Source: Plasmodiophora brassicae
Lineage: Eukaryota; Endomyxa; Phytomyxea; Plasmodiophorida; Plasmodiophoridae
Assembly: GCA_039704465.1 (NCBI GenBank)
Contig: JASFAU010000009.1
Location: 682,001 to 746,000 of the forward strand
Reading direction: 5' to 3'
DNA: 64,000 nucleotides
This document shows positions 1 to 11,800 of this stretch, piece by piece. Made by a program: the position numbers and the translations under genes. Position 1 is the stretch's first letter. Every line of letters starts with the position of its first letter. The notes under the pieces were generated by a model. The model made no database searches and was not told the origin of the DNA. It saw only the letters and a program-made list of their open reading frames with translations.

Positions 1-1070
1 CAGCACGTCGGCCTCTACTAATTCGAGAATTGATTCGGCATCGCTCTTTCGCGATATGGAGATCTGGCAGACCTGGGCGTTAATAGGCGATCAAGACATC
101 AAGGATTGCCGTTACCTTGGACTGCGTCTTCTCGTCCAGCCAAGGCTTAATCATCTTCCAGACCACAGAGAACACGGCGGGGGCGTTGACGATGAACATG
201 CGACTGGATTGCACGTTGAGACCGCGGCTCAGCCAACATGTCGATACGCTGACACCTGAGTATTTCAGGATAATACGACTGATCGATTTCAGCGCATCCT
301 TTGATGTAGGCGTAGACAGCGGACGAGGCATGGCTCATGCTCAACCCATCCATGTCCAGGATGGTGACCTGCTGACTGACGGGGCGACCAGCGCGGGCAC
401 TCGCCTCGGGGAACCTAGAGCAGAGGTTGGCGCATTGATGTCCCCAGGAGCGCCTGCGACGCTGTTACAGTGTAGATCGTGAATATTCCATGGACTGGAC
501 ATGAAGGCGGCAGAGCTCGTCGGAATTGGTGATCTCCATAAGGGCCTTGATGTCAAGCTGGCCGATCCGCTCTATGTAGATCGGATGGCCGGACTTGTCG
601 AACTTATGGAAGCCATGCGGGTAAACCCTGACAATCGCTTAGCATGCGCTTGCAGGCAAGTGGCCCACACCATACGGCTTACTCCTTGATCTGGTCAATT
701 TTAGGGAACGTCCACGTAAACGCCTTGTCGGTCCCGTACGCGTCCCGCCATTCTAGGGCGGCTTTCAACATGATGATCCCCTTGAGAACGTCGCCTTTCC
801 TAGCGCGAATAAACCGCAGCCTATGCCAGCGCTGTCATTGCGACAACGCAGGCACGTGAGGAGACGCGAAACGCACACAAAGTCGTCGTCCACAAGAGCC
901 TGGCGCAGAATCACGGAATGGTTAAACTTCTCAACCAGGTCGTCGAACGCTTCGTGCCGTCTGAAGTCGGACACGCCTTCCAACTGATGATCACAGGTTC
1001 ACATCGTGGCGCCCCGCTCGACAGCAAATCTCCGTACCTCATTCAGCCGTTTGGCAGCATCGTCAACCAT
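1..1070 (-). CDS. Sec14/CRAL-TRIO lipid-transfer protein (3' end cut by window)
   Basis: Cytosolic Sec14-type proteins exchange phosphatidylinositol or other lipids between membranes. The ATG is at 1070. A short first exon is followed by a 54-nt intron (1037-984). The next exons give a CRAL-TRIO N-terminal region (RFIRARKGDVLKG) and then the lipid-binding domain: YPHGFHKFDKSGHPIYIER, ILDMDGLSMSH, YYPEIL joined to RMFIVNAPAVFS, and WLDEKTQSK. These are hallmark Sec14 stretches. At least four more GT-AG introns of about 45-50 nt are needed to keep the frame. The last, near 90-130, carries CTATTAAC before its AG. After it the frame stays open to base 1, so the C-terminus is missing. The family is secure; the lipid ligand cannot be told. 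Confidence 0.85.
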
Positions 1071-1412
1071 TGCGACAGCTTACCGGGCCGTGCACGCCCG
1101 ACGCCGTCTGTCGGACCCGCTGGCCGGTTCCGCACCGTGCTGACAACGCCGCACGTTCGCTCCGGGCAATCGTTCGCCCACTGTGACTTAACGGACCCGG
1201 AACTGGAAGTCTGGAACGACCAGTACGTAGCGGCTGCTGGTCACTCCGCTGCTTGGCTTCGCGACCTTTGATTGACTGGCGAGACCGCCCGGCCATGGTC
1301 GTGCTGGCCGGCTAGGCAGGCGCTAGGACAGTAGTAGCGCGCTCTTCATCTGTATTGGGGGGAGCGGGAAAACCCGTGACGGGGTGACAGCGCCGCGCCG
1401 CCCGCCGCATTC

Positions 1413-2537
1413 ATGGCGACGGGAACGACGGCCGACGGATCCGTGCACCATGCCGGCAGCCATGGGCGGCTGGCGATGAAGGAGCTGGTGGCCGGTGCAT
1501 GCAGCGGGACGATAGCGGCGATGTGCACGGCGCCGCTGGACCTCGCCAAGACGCGCATGCAGGTGCAGCGACAGTACCTGGAGCCGAGACCGCACCAGAT
1601 TGCATCCGGCGTCCGGTACGCGACGCTGTCCGGGACGCTCAGGCGAACGCTACGCGAGGAGGGCACGCGTGGCCTGTTCAAAGGGCTCGGATCCACAATC
1701 CTCGGTCTTGTTCCGAACTGGGCATTGTACTTCGCGTCGTACGGCAGGCTGAAAGCCATCCTGTCCGAGGGCCTCATGAAAGATTTCGGCGCCAATTCAA
1801 CACATGTCGTCGCAGCGTCCGCTGCGGGTGCCATCACGACATGTGCGACGAATCCTCTGTGGCTCGTCAAAGTCCGCCTTCAGACGCAGTTTGCTGGGAA
1901 GACTGACCGGCCGATCTACAGAGGGATCGCGCATGCGTTTGTCAGGGTGCGTTAGGTCTCTGCCCCTCCTCCGACGTCTACGTAATATGCCATGCGCTGT
2001 AGATATACAAGGAGGAAGGCATCCGAGGGTTTTACAGGGGCCTTCCAGCGTCACTAATGGGCGTTAGCCATGTTGCCATCCAGTTCCCTCTATACGAGGT
2101 GCTCAAAGCGTATTACAGAGTGGACCATTCCGGGGAGCTGGGCCTCTGGAGCCTAATCAAAGCGTCTTCATTCTCCAAGATCGTCGCATCGTCTGTAACA
2201 TACCCGGTAAGGAGGCTGTGCGCGTCGGCCGCGTCAGGCTCTTATGCCTTTGTACAGCACGAAGTCATTCGGACGAGGTTTCAGGTGGGGTCCATCTAGC
2301 ATGCTGTGTTGCAAGAGCCCGTAACCTGAGGGTGCTTACGACTGAACATAGAAACAAGGCGCCAGCCAGACGTACACAAGTGTTGGTCAATGCGTCGCCA
2401 AGATTTACAAGGAGGAAGGCTTCCGGGCCTTCTTTCGAGGTATGAGCGCCAACCTCATCCGGGTCGTTCCGGCCTGCGCCGTAACGTTCACGACGTTCGA
2501 ATACTCGCTCCGCCTGCTGGACGACATCTTCCTGTAG
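1413..2537 (+). CDS. mitochondrial carrier, NAD+/pyrimidine-nucleotide (SLC25A32/33/36-like)
   Basis: Inner-membrane solute carrier of about 310 aa, normal for the family. Four exons: 1413-1946, 2003-2206, 2258-2284 and 2370-2537, all joined in phase 0. The three repeat signatures are visible: PLDLAKTRMQVQ, PLWLVKVRLQTQ, and a third (YP joined to HEVIRTRFQ) that forms only when the second intron is removed. The phrases PNWALYFASY, HVAIQFPLYEVLK and NLIRVVPACAVTFTTFEY are typical of the subgroup that moves NAD+, FAD/folate or pyrimidine nucleotides. Exon 3 is only 27 nt. The exact substrate is inference from these phrases. Confidence 0.9.
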
Positions 2538-2645
2538 TACCGCCTCCCCCATTGTCTATTGATAGATTAACGTTTAGAAATACACTGGCTAGAATTTCGC
2601 AGACAGACCGGTGCCTGCACAGATGCTCTGACAAATATACTGAGT

Positions 2646-4529
2646 TTAGTTAGACATTGGCTTCGCGATCGCGACAGCGGTCGGGCGTCGCCGCCGGGGC
2701 ATGCTCACCGACGGACGATGCATGTTTGCATGGGACAGATCCTTCTCGGCAGATGCAGGCCTCGTGTCGCTCGAGGACCCTGTCGAACCCGTCATGCGAC
2801 GCGGGCCTCCTATCGGGGGCTTCATCGACGAGGGCTTCCCGAGAACGTCGGCGAGCATGGCGATTCGGGACCCGAGCGCTTCGGATGCCTTTGATGGTCT
2901 CCTTGATCGGGGTGCGGGAAGGTCACCACCTGTGTCGCTGGGCGTATCGTTGGCCTTGTTACCAAGAGTAAGTCGCCCGAGCACAGGAGGCGCTCGTGTC
3001 GATGATCCACGAGACGACTCCAGACACGTCGTCCCATCCTCGTTGGCGTCCAGAGACCCTCGACGCGCACCACACGTTGAAATCAATGGGCCGGTTGTGT
3101 CCAAAGACGTCTTGGACCGTTGCCGCTGCGACTGCTGTTCACGATCCGGGCACGCGCCTTCGTCTTCCTGAGGCCGTTCCAACCGCTCGTCAGCATCGTC
3201 AACCACGCCAAAGCAGGCCTCTTCCACACAGGGAATCGGCGGCAACGGTGGCAGAATGGTTCCTTCATCAGAAGACAGCTCAGTCGGTGACTGGGCAGGC
3301 GTCCTGTCGTCATCGCCAAGGCGTCGTTTCGGGACAGGCGGAACAAACGCAACGGCAGCGTGGACGGGTGCGGGTTCACGCTCGTCTTCGTCGTCCGACG
3401 TTGTACATCCCGACCGCGAATGCTCATCGTCGGTGTTGTTCTCACCGCACGTCGAGGCCGAGCACGAGGCGATGGATGGCCGTTGAGTAGTCGTGGCACC
3501 TTGGGCGACGCTGTTGCGGCGCTTATAGTCGTCGGCGGAACGAATCATCCAGAACTGAATCGGGCATCCCGGCCACGTATGGTCATCGAACGCCTTTGAC
3601 GAGCAGGGAAGCTCGTTGACGAAGGACAGCGAGTTCTTCAGACCGGCGTGCTCGGCTTTGAACTGCGCCAAACCAGTGTCAATTGACGACAGCACGTTGT
3701 TGACAGCAGTAGCGTTCGCTTCGTTGTCCGGCAGGTACGTGTCGCTGATCTCGGCCGACAGGTAGATCGTGCATTCACGAAGCAGCGTCAGACGGTTAAT
3801 GTCCAGATTGTGGATCTTCCCAAGAAGAGGAAACTGCACGGTCTGCTCAAACTCGGTCAAGAGGCCATTGTATGTCTCCAGCGTCGTCTCATGTCGTCGA
3901 AACATTTCCTGCGCTTCCGATATCTTGCGATTGACAATCTTCTCCTGCCGCCTTCGAGCCATGCGCGAAAAGACGCCTTCGGCGGTACCGGATACGTCGT
4001 TCGACATGCCCTTCACTGCATTCTGAAGCGATTTCAGCGCCTTCAGGGCAGCGCGCGACTCCTTGTCGAGGACGTTCTCCATTGCCACCACGTCGATGAC
4101 CTTGTCGCGTTTCAGTGCGTCAAGGCACTTGCGCTGCACGTCCAGATGCGAACGAATATCTGCCAGCGGGTTCGCAAACGATTCAACGAGCCCTGCGGCC
4201 GTTGTCGCATGCAAGTCGCTGATCGCTGTAGTCGTCGACAGCATCACCGCCCAGAGTTCAGCAGCGCCGGGAGCCGAATCGCGATCAATCTTGTTCGTAC
4301 GGGTCCGTTCCTCATGGCAGATTCGCGACAGGTCCGAGGCAAACGCGCTGAACGCCGTACTGATCTGGCGGGCGAAACCCTCCAAACGCTTGCACGTGTA
4401 CAGGCCGTGATCGACGCGGGCGCGCGCATTGATCTCGGTGCGCTTGATCTGCTCAGACAGCAGCAGCGATCCCCAGACGGATCCGGTGACACCAGGTTCG
4501 CCCATGGAGTCGTCGACGACCTGCACCAT
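2646..4529 (-). CDS. F-BAR domain protein with long disordered tail
   Basis: Uninterrupted 627-aa reading frame. Residues about 15-300 resemble an F-BAR domain: an FCH-like start (VWGSLLLSEQIKRTEINAR) followed by long amphipathic helices such as LDALKRDKVIDVVAMENVL and QEKIVNRKISEAQEMFRRHE. Such domains form curved dimers that bind and bend membranes and recruit actin regulators. The remaining half is low-complexity, rich in Ser, Pro, Asp and Arg (DDEDEREP, PPLPPIP), with no clear SH3 domain. It may instead offer proline motifs to SH3 partners. This is one of the few long genes here without a visible intron. Confidence 0.75.
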   Translation of the reverse strand: MVQVVDDSMGEPGVTGSVWGSLLLSEQIKRTEINARARVDHGLYTCKRLEGFARQISTAFSAFASDLSRICHEERTRTNKIDRDSAPGAAELWAVMLSTTTAISDLHATTAAGLVESFANPLADIRSHLDVQRKCLDALKRDKVIDVVAMENVLDKESRAALKALKSLQNAVKGMSNDVSGTAEGVFSRMARRRQEKIVNRKISEAQEMFRRHETTLETYNGLLTEFEQTVQFPLLGKIHNLDINRLTLLRECTIYLSAEISDTYLPDNEANATAVNNVLSSIDTGLAQFKAEHAGLKNSLSFVNELPCSSKAFDDHTWPGCPIQFWMIRSADDYKRRNSVAQGATTTQRPSIASCSASTCGENNTDDEHSRSGCTTSDDEDEREPAPVHAAVAFVPPVPKRRLGDDDRTPAQSPTELSSDEGTILPPLPPIPCVEEACFGVVDDADERLERPQEDEGACPDREQQSQRQRSKTSLDTTGPLISTCGARRGSLDANEDGTTCLESSRGSSTRAPPVLGRLTLGNKANDTPSDTGGDLPAPRSRRPSKASEALGSRIAMLADVLGKPSSMKPPIGGPRRMTGSTGSSSDTRPASAEKDLSHANMHRPSVSMPRRRRPTAVAIAKPMSN

Positions 4530-4862
4530 GACCGTCAGGCGCGTGATGTCAACAATATTGGCTTAAGGCACGTTGGACATACGTGCCAGTCCCGTCGGAA
4601 ACGTTAGCAGCGGTGGCTCACCCCTGACTCTGCCAGACAGCGACGACGCCGGTCTAAATCGATTTATGACGGCGGAGCCGCGTTCTATTTCGAGGCCGCC
4701 GCTGGCCTTGCCCCATCGCTCCATCTGGGTGGGATACGACGCAGAGCGCGCGCACGACTGGCGATGCCCAAAATAGGAGCAGCGTGCAGCAGCCTGCCGC
4801 GAGCCAGCATTCTCGTCTATAGTCTACCTGGTACATAGATAGGGGCAACCGGTACGGGTCGT
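4530..4862. other. intergenic, no gene seen
   Basis: About 330 bases between the start of the F-BAR gene and the stop of the HMG-SAM gene, both on the minus strand. It should hold the F-BAR promoter and the HMG-SAM 3' end. I see no supported reading frame or RNA gene. Confidence 0.5.
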
Positions 4863-7126
4863 TTACTTCACCAGATCGTCGAACGCGATCTTGATCAGTT
4901 TGCGTTCGCCAAGGTTATCAATCAGGAACTCTTTCTTCAGGCGGGCCGTGGTCAGGGTGTGCAGGTCGGCACCAGTGATCCCGCTTCGAAGGAACACGTC
5001 GCGGTACTTCTCGAACCCGAGACTGTCGGCAACATAACTGGCGATGTCCATAGTCGACCAGTCTGCAACTCTAGCAGGGAACGCGAACGGCGCCTGTCGC
5101 TGCGCGGTATCCGATTCTTGCCCATGAATGTCGAATGCCTAGCGTTCACCACGAATTAGGCACAGTTTGTCGAAATTCTATTGTACACAGGAGACTGACC
5201 ATTTTTTCGTGAACAGACATTTCCATCCAGGTGAGACGCAATGCAGCGTCGAGTTCCGCAACATCAATATCAGGATCAACAGACAGGATGTAGGACGATT
5301 CGACTTTGGCAAACTCCAGGTACGCAGCCCCACCGTACTGCAGAGCAGGGGCAGCTTCAGGCGGAGGTGGCGACCTTGCAGCTGGCCGGAAGCCGACGCC
5401 AGTCTGCCCAGTGCTCGATGCTGCAGCTGATGGAAGGTCAGATACACGGGTACAGTCAGTCAGACAGAAGAACGTACCCTTGGCCTCCGGTTTCTGGACC
5501 TCGGACCTGAATACAGCCAAAGACGAGATTGTCTGCGCTGCTTCTCGTTCGCGAAGTCGTTTGGCCAGCGACGTCTACAGTTCGTGTTAATGCCAACCTA
5601 TTGACGACACGACCTTTGCATACCTCTCCATTCCCCGTGCCAGGGGCGACTTTGGAGACTTCTGGCTCGTTAATTGGGTTGTTCTCGCTCTTTGCCCATG
5701 CCTGCATCTCGATACCATATCGCATCTTATCGACCGAAGCCAGAATCTCGTATTTCCGTCTCTGCTCAGCGGTCATGTCCTTCCAAACGTCTCCTAGGCA
5801 TAGACAATCATCAGTGGATGTTAACGAAACTTCATATACTTGCGGCCGAACCTATCATCTTAGCGATGTCAGTAAAGGACAGTTCCGCAAACTGCTTTGT
5901 GACTTTCGCCCGATGCGTGGCGACGAAGAAGAGATAAGCACTGAGTGGGTGCTTCGGCGCAAGAGGGTGCTTGCGGCGACGCGGCTTTGTGGTTGCTGCA
6001 TCGCCCGCGGTTTCTGTTGCGTTCGGGTCAGCGCCATCGCCGTCATTCTATGCATCGCGTATGGCCATTACTAAAATCACATACGATCTAAAGTACGAAA
6101 TCCATGTTACCTCGACTTCCTCTGCACCCGCTCGCGTCACCTCTCGGCCATACGCGTTGTCGATGACGGTGCCGATTGTGACCTTCTTCGTTAGCGGTCC
6201 ACCGGTGGCGTACTCTTGTTTCTCTCGCCGATAACGTTCCTGTCCAGAGACATTGTGAGCAAAGCTATACGGTAAGTGCATAGCAAGGCCAACCTTGTCA
6301 ATTTCCGCAAGCTTTTGATATACCAGACGTTGCTGACCCGACAAGGATTTCCATCTCTCGCCGAGGTGACGAGCGATAGCAGTGAAACTCTTTTCATTTC
6401 CCTTCACCACCTGACCTATACAAAACGCGGAGTTAAGCAAACAGGCATAACCGCTTAAACGCTTGCACTACTCTTAGCGGTATCACGATGCTCAGCAACG
6501 AAGAACAAATACGCGCTCTTCGGATGCTTCGGTGCCTCGGGACACTTCCTGTTGCGAATGGTGTCAACATGAGGCACGAGTCACATGGATGCATGCTTCC
6601 AAACCGCTTCTTTGACTTCTTATCCGTCTCCTCTACCTTGGGCTTCAATTGTCGTTCATAACGCTCTAGGTCCTTATCCGCACGAGCCTCATAGATCTTT
6701 CGTTGCTCATCTGTCAATTGCGTCCACTTCTCCAGTACAATCTGCAACGCATACGTCAGTCGCGAATTCTGGATACAACAGGCGATATGCCCCGACTTTG
6801 CAGATATCGCCAGGCTCCACATCCGGACCAAGATCTTTGACAATAGCCTCCAGGTTCGACGCACAAAAGTACCCGAAGGCGGACACAGCCGGTTTAGGGC
6901 CTTTGACAATTTCTTAACTATCGCACGTACGTTACACAGCAAGTGCCACGGTACCTTTCTTCCGCCGTCTCGTGCCAGTAGGCTCGTCCTGTCGAATGGC
7001 CAGAAGCTCGCCCAAGGACAGCTCCGGTAGCGAATCAAACGACATCTTCGGGAGGCTTGATGACGATTCGGACGTCGGCTCCGTACCCGGTTCCGCCGGC
7101 GTCTCGATACCTTCTTCCCTCGTCAT
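4863..7126 (-). CDS. protein with four HMG boxes and a C-terminal SAM domain
   Basis: Multi-exon gene starting at 7126 (MTREEGIETPAEPG). When 50-60-nt introns are removed (for example 6954-6901, phase 1), four HMG-box modules appear in order. Box 1 has PKPAVSAFGYF then VLEKWTQLTDEQRKIYEARA. Box 2 has PKHPKSAYLFFVAEHRD then GERWKSLSGQQRLVYQKLAE. Box 3 has PKHPLSAYLFFVATHRAKV then DVWKDMTAEQRRKYEILAS. Box 4 is degenerate (AAYLEFAKVESSYIL, LRLTWMEMSVHEK). The final exon is in frame and encodes a SAM domain (WSTMDIASYVADSLGFEKY, LKKEFLIDNLGERKLI) ending at 4863. Basic KPRRRK-type patches precede box 3. It is probably a nuclear DNA-bending protein that oligomerises or docks through SAM. HMG boxes and SAM are each common; this combination is unusual to me. 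Confidence 0.8.
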
Positions 7127-7281
7127 TGTTCACGTGTTACGCTACCGCGACGACCACAGGACGCGGCTTTATGGGCAGCGCGCTAATCACCACTCTACGG
7201 ACAGCTGACGGAACTGCGCGACTGCCACGGAATTGCGTGACACCTGGCTATGGAGGGGCGCACACGATAAGGACCATCCGT

Positions 7282-8175
7282 TCAAAATGCATTGACAAGA
7301 TCTCCAATCACAATCAGCGTGCCTTCAAGCGTAGAGAAGAATATGGAATGTTCAGATGTGATGGCGAGCGATACCGTTCTTGCCGTGCAGTCCAAATGGG
7401 AGTGAATGGATCCGTGGACGAGGAAGTAGACGATGCCGTCAATGGTGCCGATTGCGATCGTGTCTGGATTGATATATTGCGCACTTATGGGACGTCGTGG
7501 CACGTGAACAACATCGCGAGCTTCGCAATTCACGGTCCTGGTTACAATCTTGCCGCTTGCGCAGCATAATGCAATTCGACCTTGGCTTTCGTCGGCAGTG
7601 ATGAGGGCATGGTATATCCCTTCCTCAAGAACACGCACTCTGCCATCGTCAGTCACTACGAAAACGGCACCGTCCGTTCCGACGTAGATCGCCCCCTTGC
7701 ACACTGCTAAAGACGTGATCCCTGAACCGATCTTGGCCACGACTGATGACCTTTCGGACGTGCCATCCTGATCATCACAGTTCGACAGGTCGACGCGGTA
7801 CAGGACCCCTGTCGATGTCCCAAGGTACGCATGAACAGCATCGCCATCCAGCACGACCGCAGATCCATTGTATGGGACAGGAAGCGCTATTCGTTCCCTG
7901 TCAGATCCCATATCCAACACGTGAAGCGTGCCTCTGCATCCTTCTCCATTCGTCATTAGCACGATACGCGAACCACGAACGCAGACGTCAGCTGCAATGC
8001 CGCCCAGCGGTCCCGTAGACAGCAGCGCTCGCCCATCGCTCGCGATAACGCTCAGCTCGCTGTCCTTTGTGACGACGGCGACTGCGTTTAGAACAGGAAC
8101 CGACCTGATGCGGACGGTCGTGCCACGACCCCGGCCAATCGTGACACGGGTGCAGGAGACGGCCTGCCTTGGCAT
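7282..8175 (-). CDS. beta-propeller (WD40/PQQ-like) protein of unknown role
   Basis: Single frame of 297 aa with repeating short strand patterns typical of a beta-propeller: SELSVIASDGRALLSTG, SRIVLMTNGEGCRGTLHVLD, GAIYVGTDGAVFVVTDDG, DTIAIGTIDGIVYFL and HSIFFSTLEGTLIVIG. Spacing of about 40 residues suggests six or seven blades. Strict WD dipeptides are missing, so a PQQ-like or divergent WD40 scaffold is likely. No enzymatic residues are recognisable. I cannot assign a complex. The upstream region to 8,430 could add an N-terminal exon. Confidence 0.6.
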   Translation of the reverse strand: MPRQAVSCTRVTIGRGRGTTVRIRSVPVLNAVAVVTKDSELSVIASDGRALLSTGPLGGIAADVCVRGSRIVLMTNGEGCRGTLHVLDMGSDRERIALPVPYNGSAVVLDGDAVHAYLGTSTGVLYRVDLSNCDDQDGTSERSSVVAKIGSGITSLAVCKGAIYVGTDGAVFVVTDDGRVRVLEEGIYHALITADESQGRIALCCASGKIVTRTVNCEARDVVHVPRRPISAQYINPDTIAIGTIDGIVYFLVHGSIHSHLDCTARTVSLAITSEHSIFFSTLEGTLIVIGDLVNAF

Positions 8176-8865
8176 TCTCGTCGCGCCAGTTTATGGCCGA
8201 TGCCCCGCATGCGGACACCGTACGATGTCGCTTGCGTGCAGCGAGCCAGCGTCATCGTCTCACGCAGCGCATTGAAGACACCTCTCGAGAACCGCGTTTC
8301 GTGGTGATTCCGATCGCACCGAGGCATCGCATGTGTATGCAAAGAAAAAAGAACGTTCCGATCCGGAATGCACCCCAACGCGGACGGGCAGCGAACTGCT
8401 CTGTACCAATACATTTCGGAACGTCGAGCGTACTATGACCGGCTGCCTACGCTACAGTACAGTACAGCGTAGCCGTTACATACCGGTTCTCTTGTGACTG
8501 GCGCCAAAAGGCGAAACCGTCATACAGCTCCGTCACAGCCCGCGTCTGGAAACGACCTAGTCGATCAACGATCCGGGCCGCCTCCCACCTACGACCTCTT
8601 TCTCGTGGCCAGCAATCGTCAGCGCTGCCGGCCACTGCCGAGTGCTCTCCGCAGTCAGCTGCAGCGGCCTGGCCCTTCGGGCTTCGCCCCGAAAAAAGAA
8701 AACGGGTGCAAACCGCTCTAAGAATAGCAGCGTGCGCGGAATTTGGTGCGCGGACTCATTCGAGTCCCGCGATTGTCAGAGTCGATTGCGGTGACTAACT
8801 CCACCGCCGTAGTCGGGGCGGCGGCGGGCGAGGCCGTATCGAAGACCCTGGCTGTCTATATCGAC
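8176..8865. other. intergenic region between divergent genes
   Basis: About 690 bases between the start of the beta-propeller gene (-) and the start of the SET gene (+), presumably a bidirectional promoter region. It holds a small perfect inverted repeat, 8447-8453 against 8466-8472 (CTACGCT/AGCGTAG) with a 12-base loop. A GC-rich palindromic stretch followed by an A-run lies near 8675-8700. Neither is recognisable as a known RNA. Confidence 0.4.
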
Positions 8866-11800
8866 ATGAGCGACGACGAGTCCGGGACGTCGTCTTCGTC
8901 CGAAGATGTCAATCTTGAGACGTTCCCGGCGGCGCACGTCGAGCTGCTTCAGTTACCGCCGAACGCAATCAAGGATTCGATGGTGCATACCCAGGATGGC
9001 TGCGTAATAACGAGATTGCCCTCTGGAAGAACCATCGATATCGGACAGTTCGTCGCGGGATCGTTTGCATCCCTGGAACGCGATGCAGATAAGAAGCCGA
9101 TCCAGTCCGAATCGGCGTCCGTATTCTTCCAGTTTTTCGCTGCCATCACCGAGTTGTTCGATGGCGAAAAATATCCAGAGAACACGTACATCGCTCAGGT
9201 CATTCATTCAGTAATATGTGCCAGGAACCGCACTTATTTGTCTACATAGGTTCTCCACGATGATGATCAACTCAACCTGAATATTGTTGATGTCATTGTA
9301 TCGTACGTTCGCGGCCTCGACATGTCAACGCAGCGGAATCACACCGTCGACGCTCTGACTAATATCACGAACCTGTTCACTATCCTCCAGAATTATATAA
9401 GGTGTCCATGTCTCCGCCTCCCGTTCGCCAGCTGCTCAATATATTCGTTCAGACTGGAATTGGCGATGCCTCCTCAAGAACGGTCCCTTTGCGCAGCTGT
9501 TGCGGCGTGCGATCATTTAATCGCCTTTGTTATCGAGACTGTTCACTTGATCCGTGTCCGAGTCAACACGATTATCACCGTCGAGATGCGCGACAACTTT
9601 AGGGCCAGACTAGTGAACTTTTGGATCTCGTTGATTGATCCGAATGTAAGATTCTGTTGCCGGTGCCATTTGATATTTTGATACCAGCTTTCCCGCAGGT
9701 CTTGCCGGATCCACAGCTCGAACAAGTTAAGCTCGCCTTTATTCGCCACGAAGACGTCTGCATGGTCGTCGGCCATCTTCTAAGCCAGATCGAGCAAGAC
9801 CGTCACGAGTCACTGCAACTATTCCGAAGGCAGGTCGTCGTATAGGAAGTTGCATATATGATGCTAAATTGGCCGTTAGTCTCGTTATTGCTGAGTTCAT
9901 CGTTTTTATTCGCAAAGATTCCTGGAGGGGACTCCGTGAAAAATTTCTTAGCCTGGCGTTCAACAAAATGCAGAACGCAATCGCAAGAGACGTTCTTGAT
10001 CCGTAAGATGTTTGCACATTTGATCTGCTCAGCGTCCGCGGTTGCCTGACAGTGGGATAGGACCGTGGAGCCATGTCTTGACGTCATGGCGATATTGATT
10101 GATATTCTCAGCGATCCTGCATTCCTGTCGCTGTTGATGGCGTCGCGAGTTCATCAGGACATGCTGATGATGTTCTTCAAGCTTCTGACCACACGCACAC
10201 CGAGTCTCTTCGCGCATATCCGCGTTCTCCATAATGTATCTTGGGAACGTGGGGCATATCGTTGTATCACGCTCACATACGTAACAGATTGAAAACAAAG
10301 GCGAAAATGAAGAAGAAGAGGACGATGAAGCCGAATATGGCGAGCCAACATTCGCCTGTCACATTCGACTCCTGCATCGACTTGCTGGTAGCTTGCATAC
10401 GTTCTACTGCCGGCTTGCCCAGACCGAAAAGGATGGATTCATTCAGGTGGTTTCAGTTGCGACCCATTTTCCTGTTTGTTTCTCTTATGCCTACTTTTAT
10501 TAGGCCCTTGTTGCCGCTCATGACACGGAGAGCTTGCGTGAGTCGCTGCTGTCGCACCTGCAGACGTTCAGCTCCCTGCCGTTGTTTATGGGGAAACATC
10601 CATTAGCCAAGGCCGACAGAAACATGCTTGCAGGAATTATTGCCCGGATCAAATGTATGCTTCGCCTTTGGTCCAGTGTTCGCAGGTTCTTATGTTGTCC
10701 ATGCAGCTGCTAGCGACAAGCTGGCGCCAATACCGGATCCGGTGCCATCAGGGACGAATCCGTCAACGGAAGCGGGCCCTGCTGTGAAACCTGTCACAAA
10801 GTCACGGGCGTCATCGAAGCGGAAGCTGACCGATCTTGATCAGTACTTGATGGCGACCAACTTCACTTTGATTCCAAGGTTTGCGATGCTCGTCCCATTT
10901 CGTCGGAGTTGCCACCGCTGACCAAACTCGGCAGGAATCTGCTGGTTGCAGAGGCGACTCTTCTCAGTTTGCCGCAGACCCCAGTACCGCATTCATTGAC
11001 ATCCCTGACGGATCAGTTTATGGGAGGTCTTCGATCGACCGCACCCGGCAGGATTTCAGTCCAGCCAGTTGCTTGGAGTCTTAAGGCTACTCGCAACGTC
11101 CAAAGAGTATCTCAGTCGTGTCATTGTAATTTCTGCTGTGATGAACTAACACGTTAACAGGGTGAATTCCTCGTGGAGTACACTGGTATCATAACGACTC
11201 GAGACGAGTTAGCGGAGCTGAACCCCGAAGGACGTAGCTCTATTCGACGAGCCGCCCCTAACTGCGTTATTCGCTTGGCCGGCGATGACTACGTGAACTC
11301 ATCCGTCATGGGCAGTCTGGCGCGTTGCATACGGCACAGCTGCGATCCGACTGCCATTGTGCAACGATGGTCGATCGACAACCAGATACGTATATTCATC
11401 TTCGCAACTCGCGATATTGAGAACGGCGAACAAGTCACAATTGACTTTGAGGTACGTTGACATCTGAAAGTGCAAGCTGCCGAAACCATTGCTGACATTA
11501 ACTACCGCAGGCGGCTCATATATGTCACCGACCATTCGTTTGCAAATGTGGGTCGCCATCGTGCAGTGGTGAGCGGGGTGTGTCACTTGAGGAGCTGCCA
11601 TGGCCAGCTACTCCTGTCATGTCGCCTGTGCAACCTGGGCCGTCGGCAGCGCAGCCTTCTCTTTTCGATACGGCTCTGCATGCGCTCGCGACAGCGGGAT
11701 CAATGATGTCGGCCGAGCAGGAGCAACAGCTGCAACCTCAGATCGGCATGAAGCGGGGGCGTTCTGAGGTTGCATCCCAGCCTCCACCCATGGTGGCCGA

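Noticed and set aside
10640..10720. A 28-nt or 21-nt intron in the SET gene near GTTCTTATGTTGTCCATGCAG
   Set aside because: An alternative donor GTATGC gives a 52-nt intron ending at the same CAG in correct phase, so an ultra-short intron is unnecessary.
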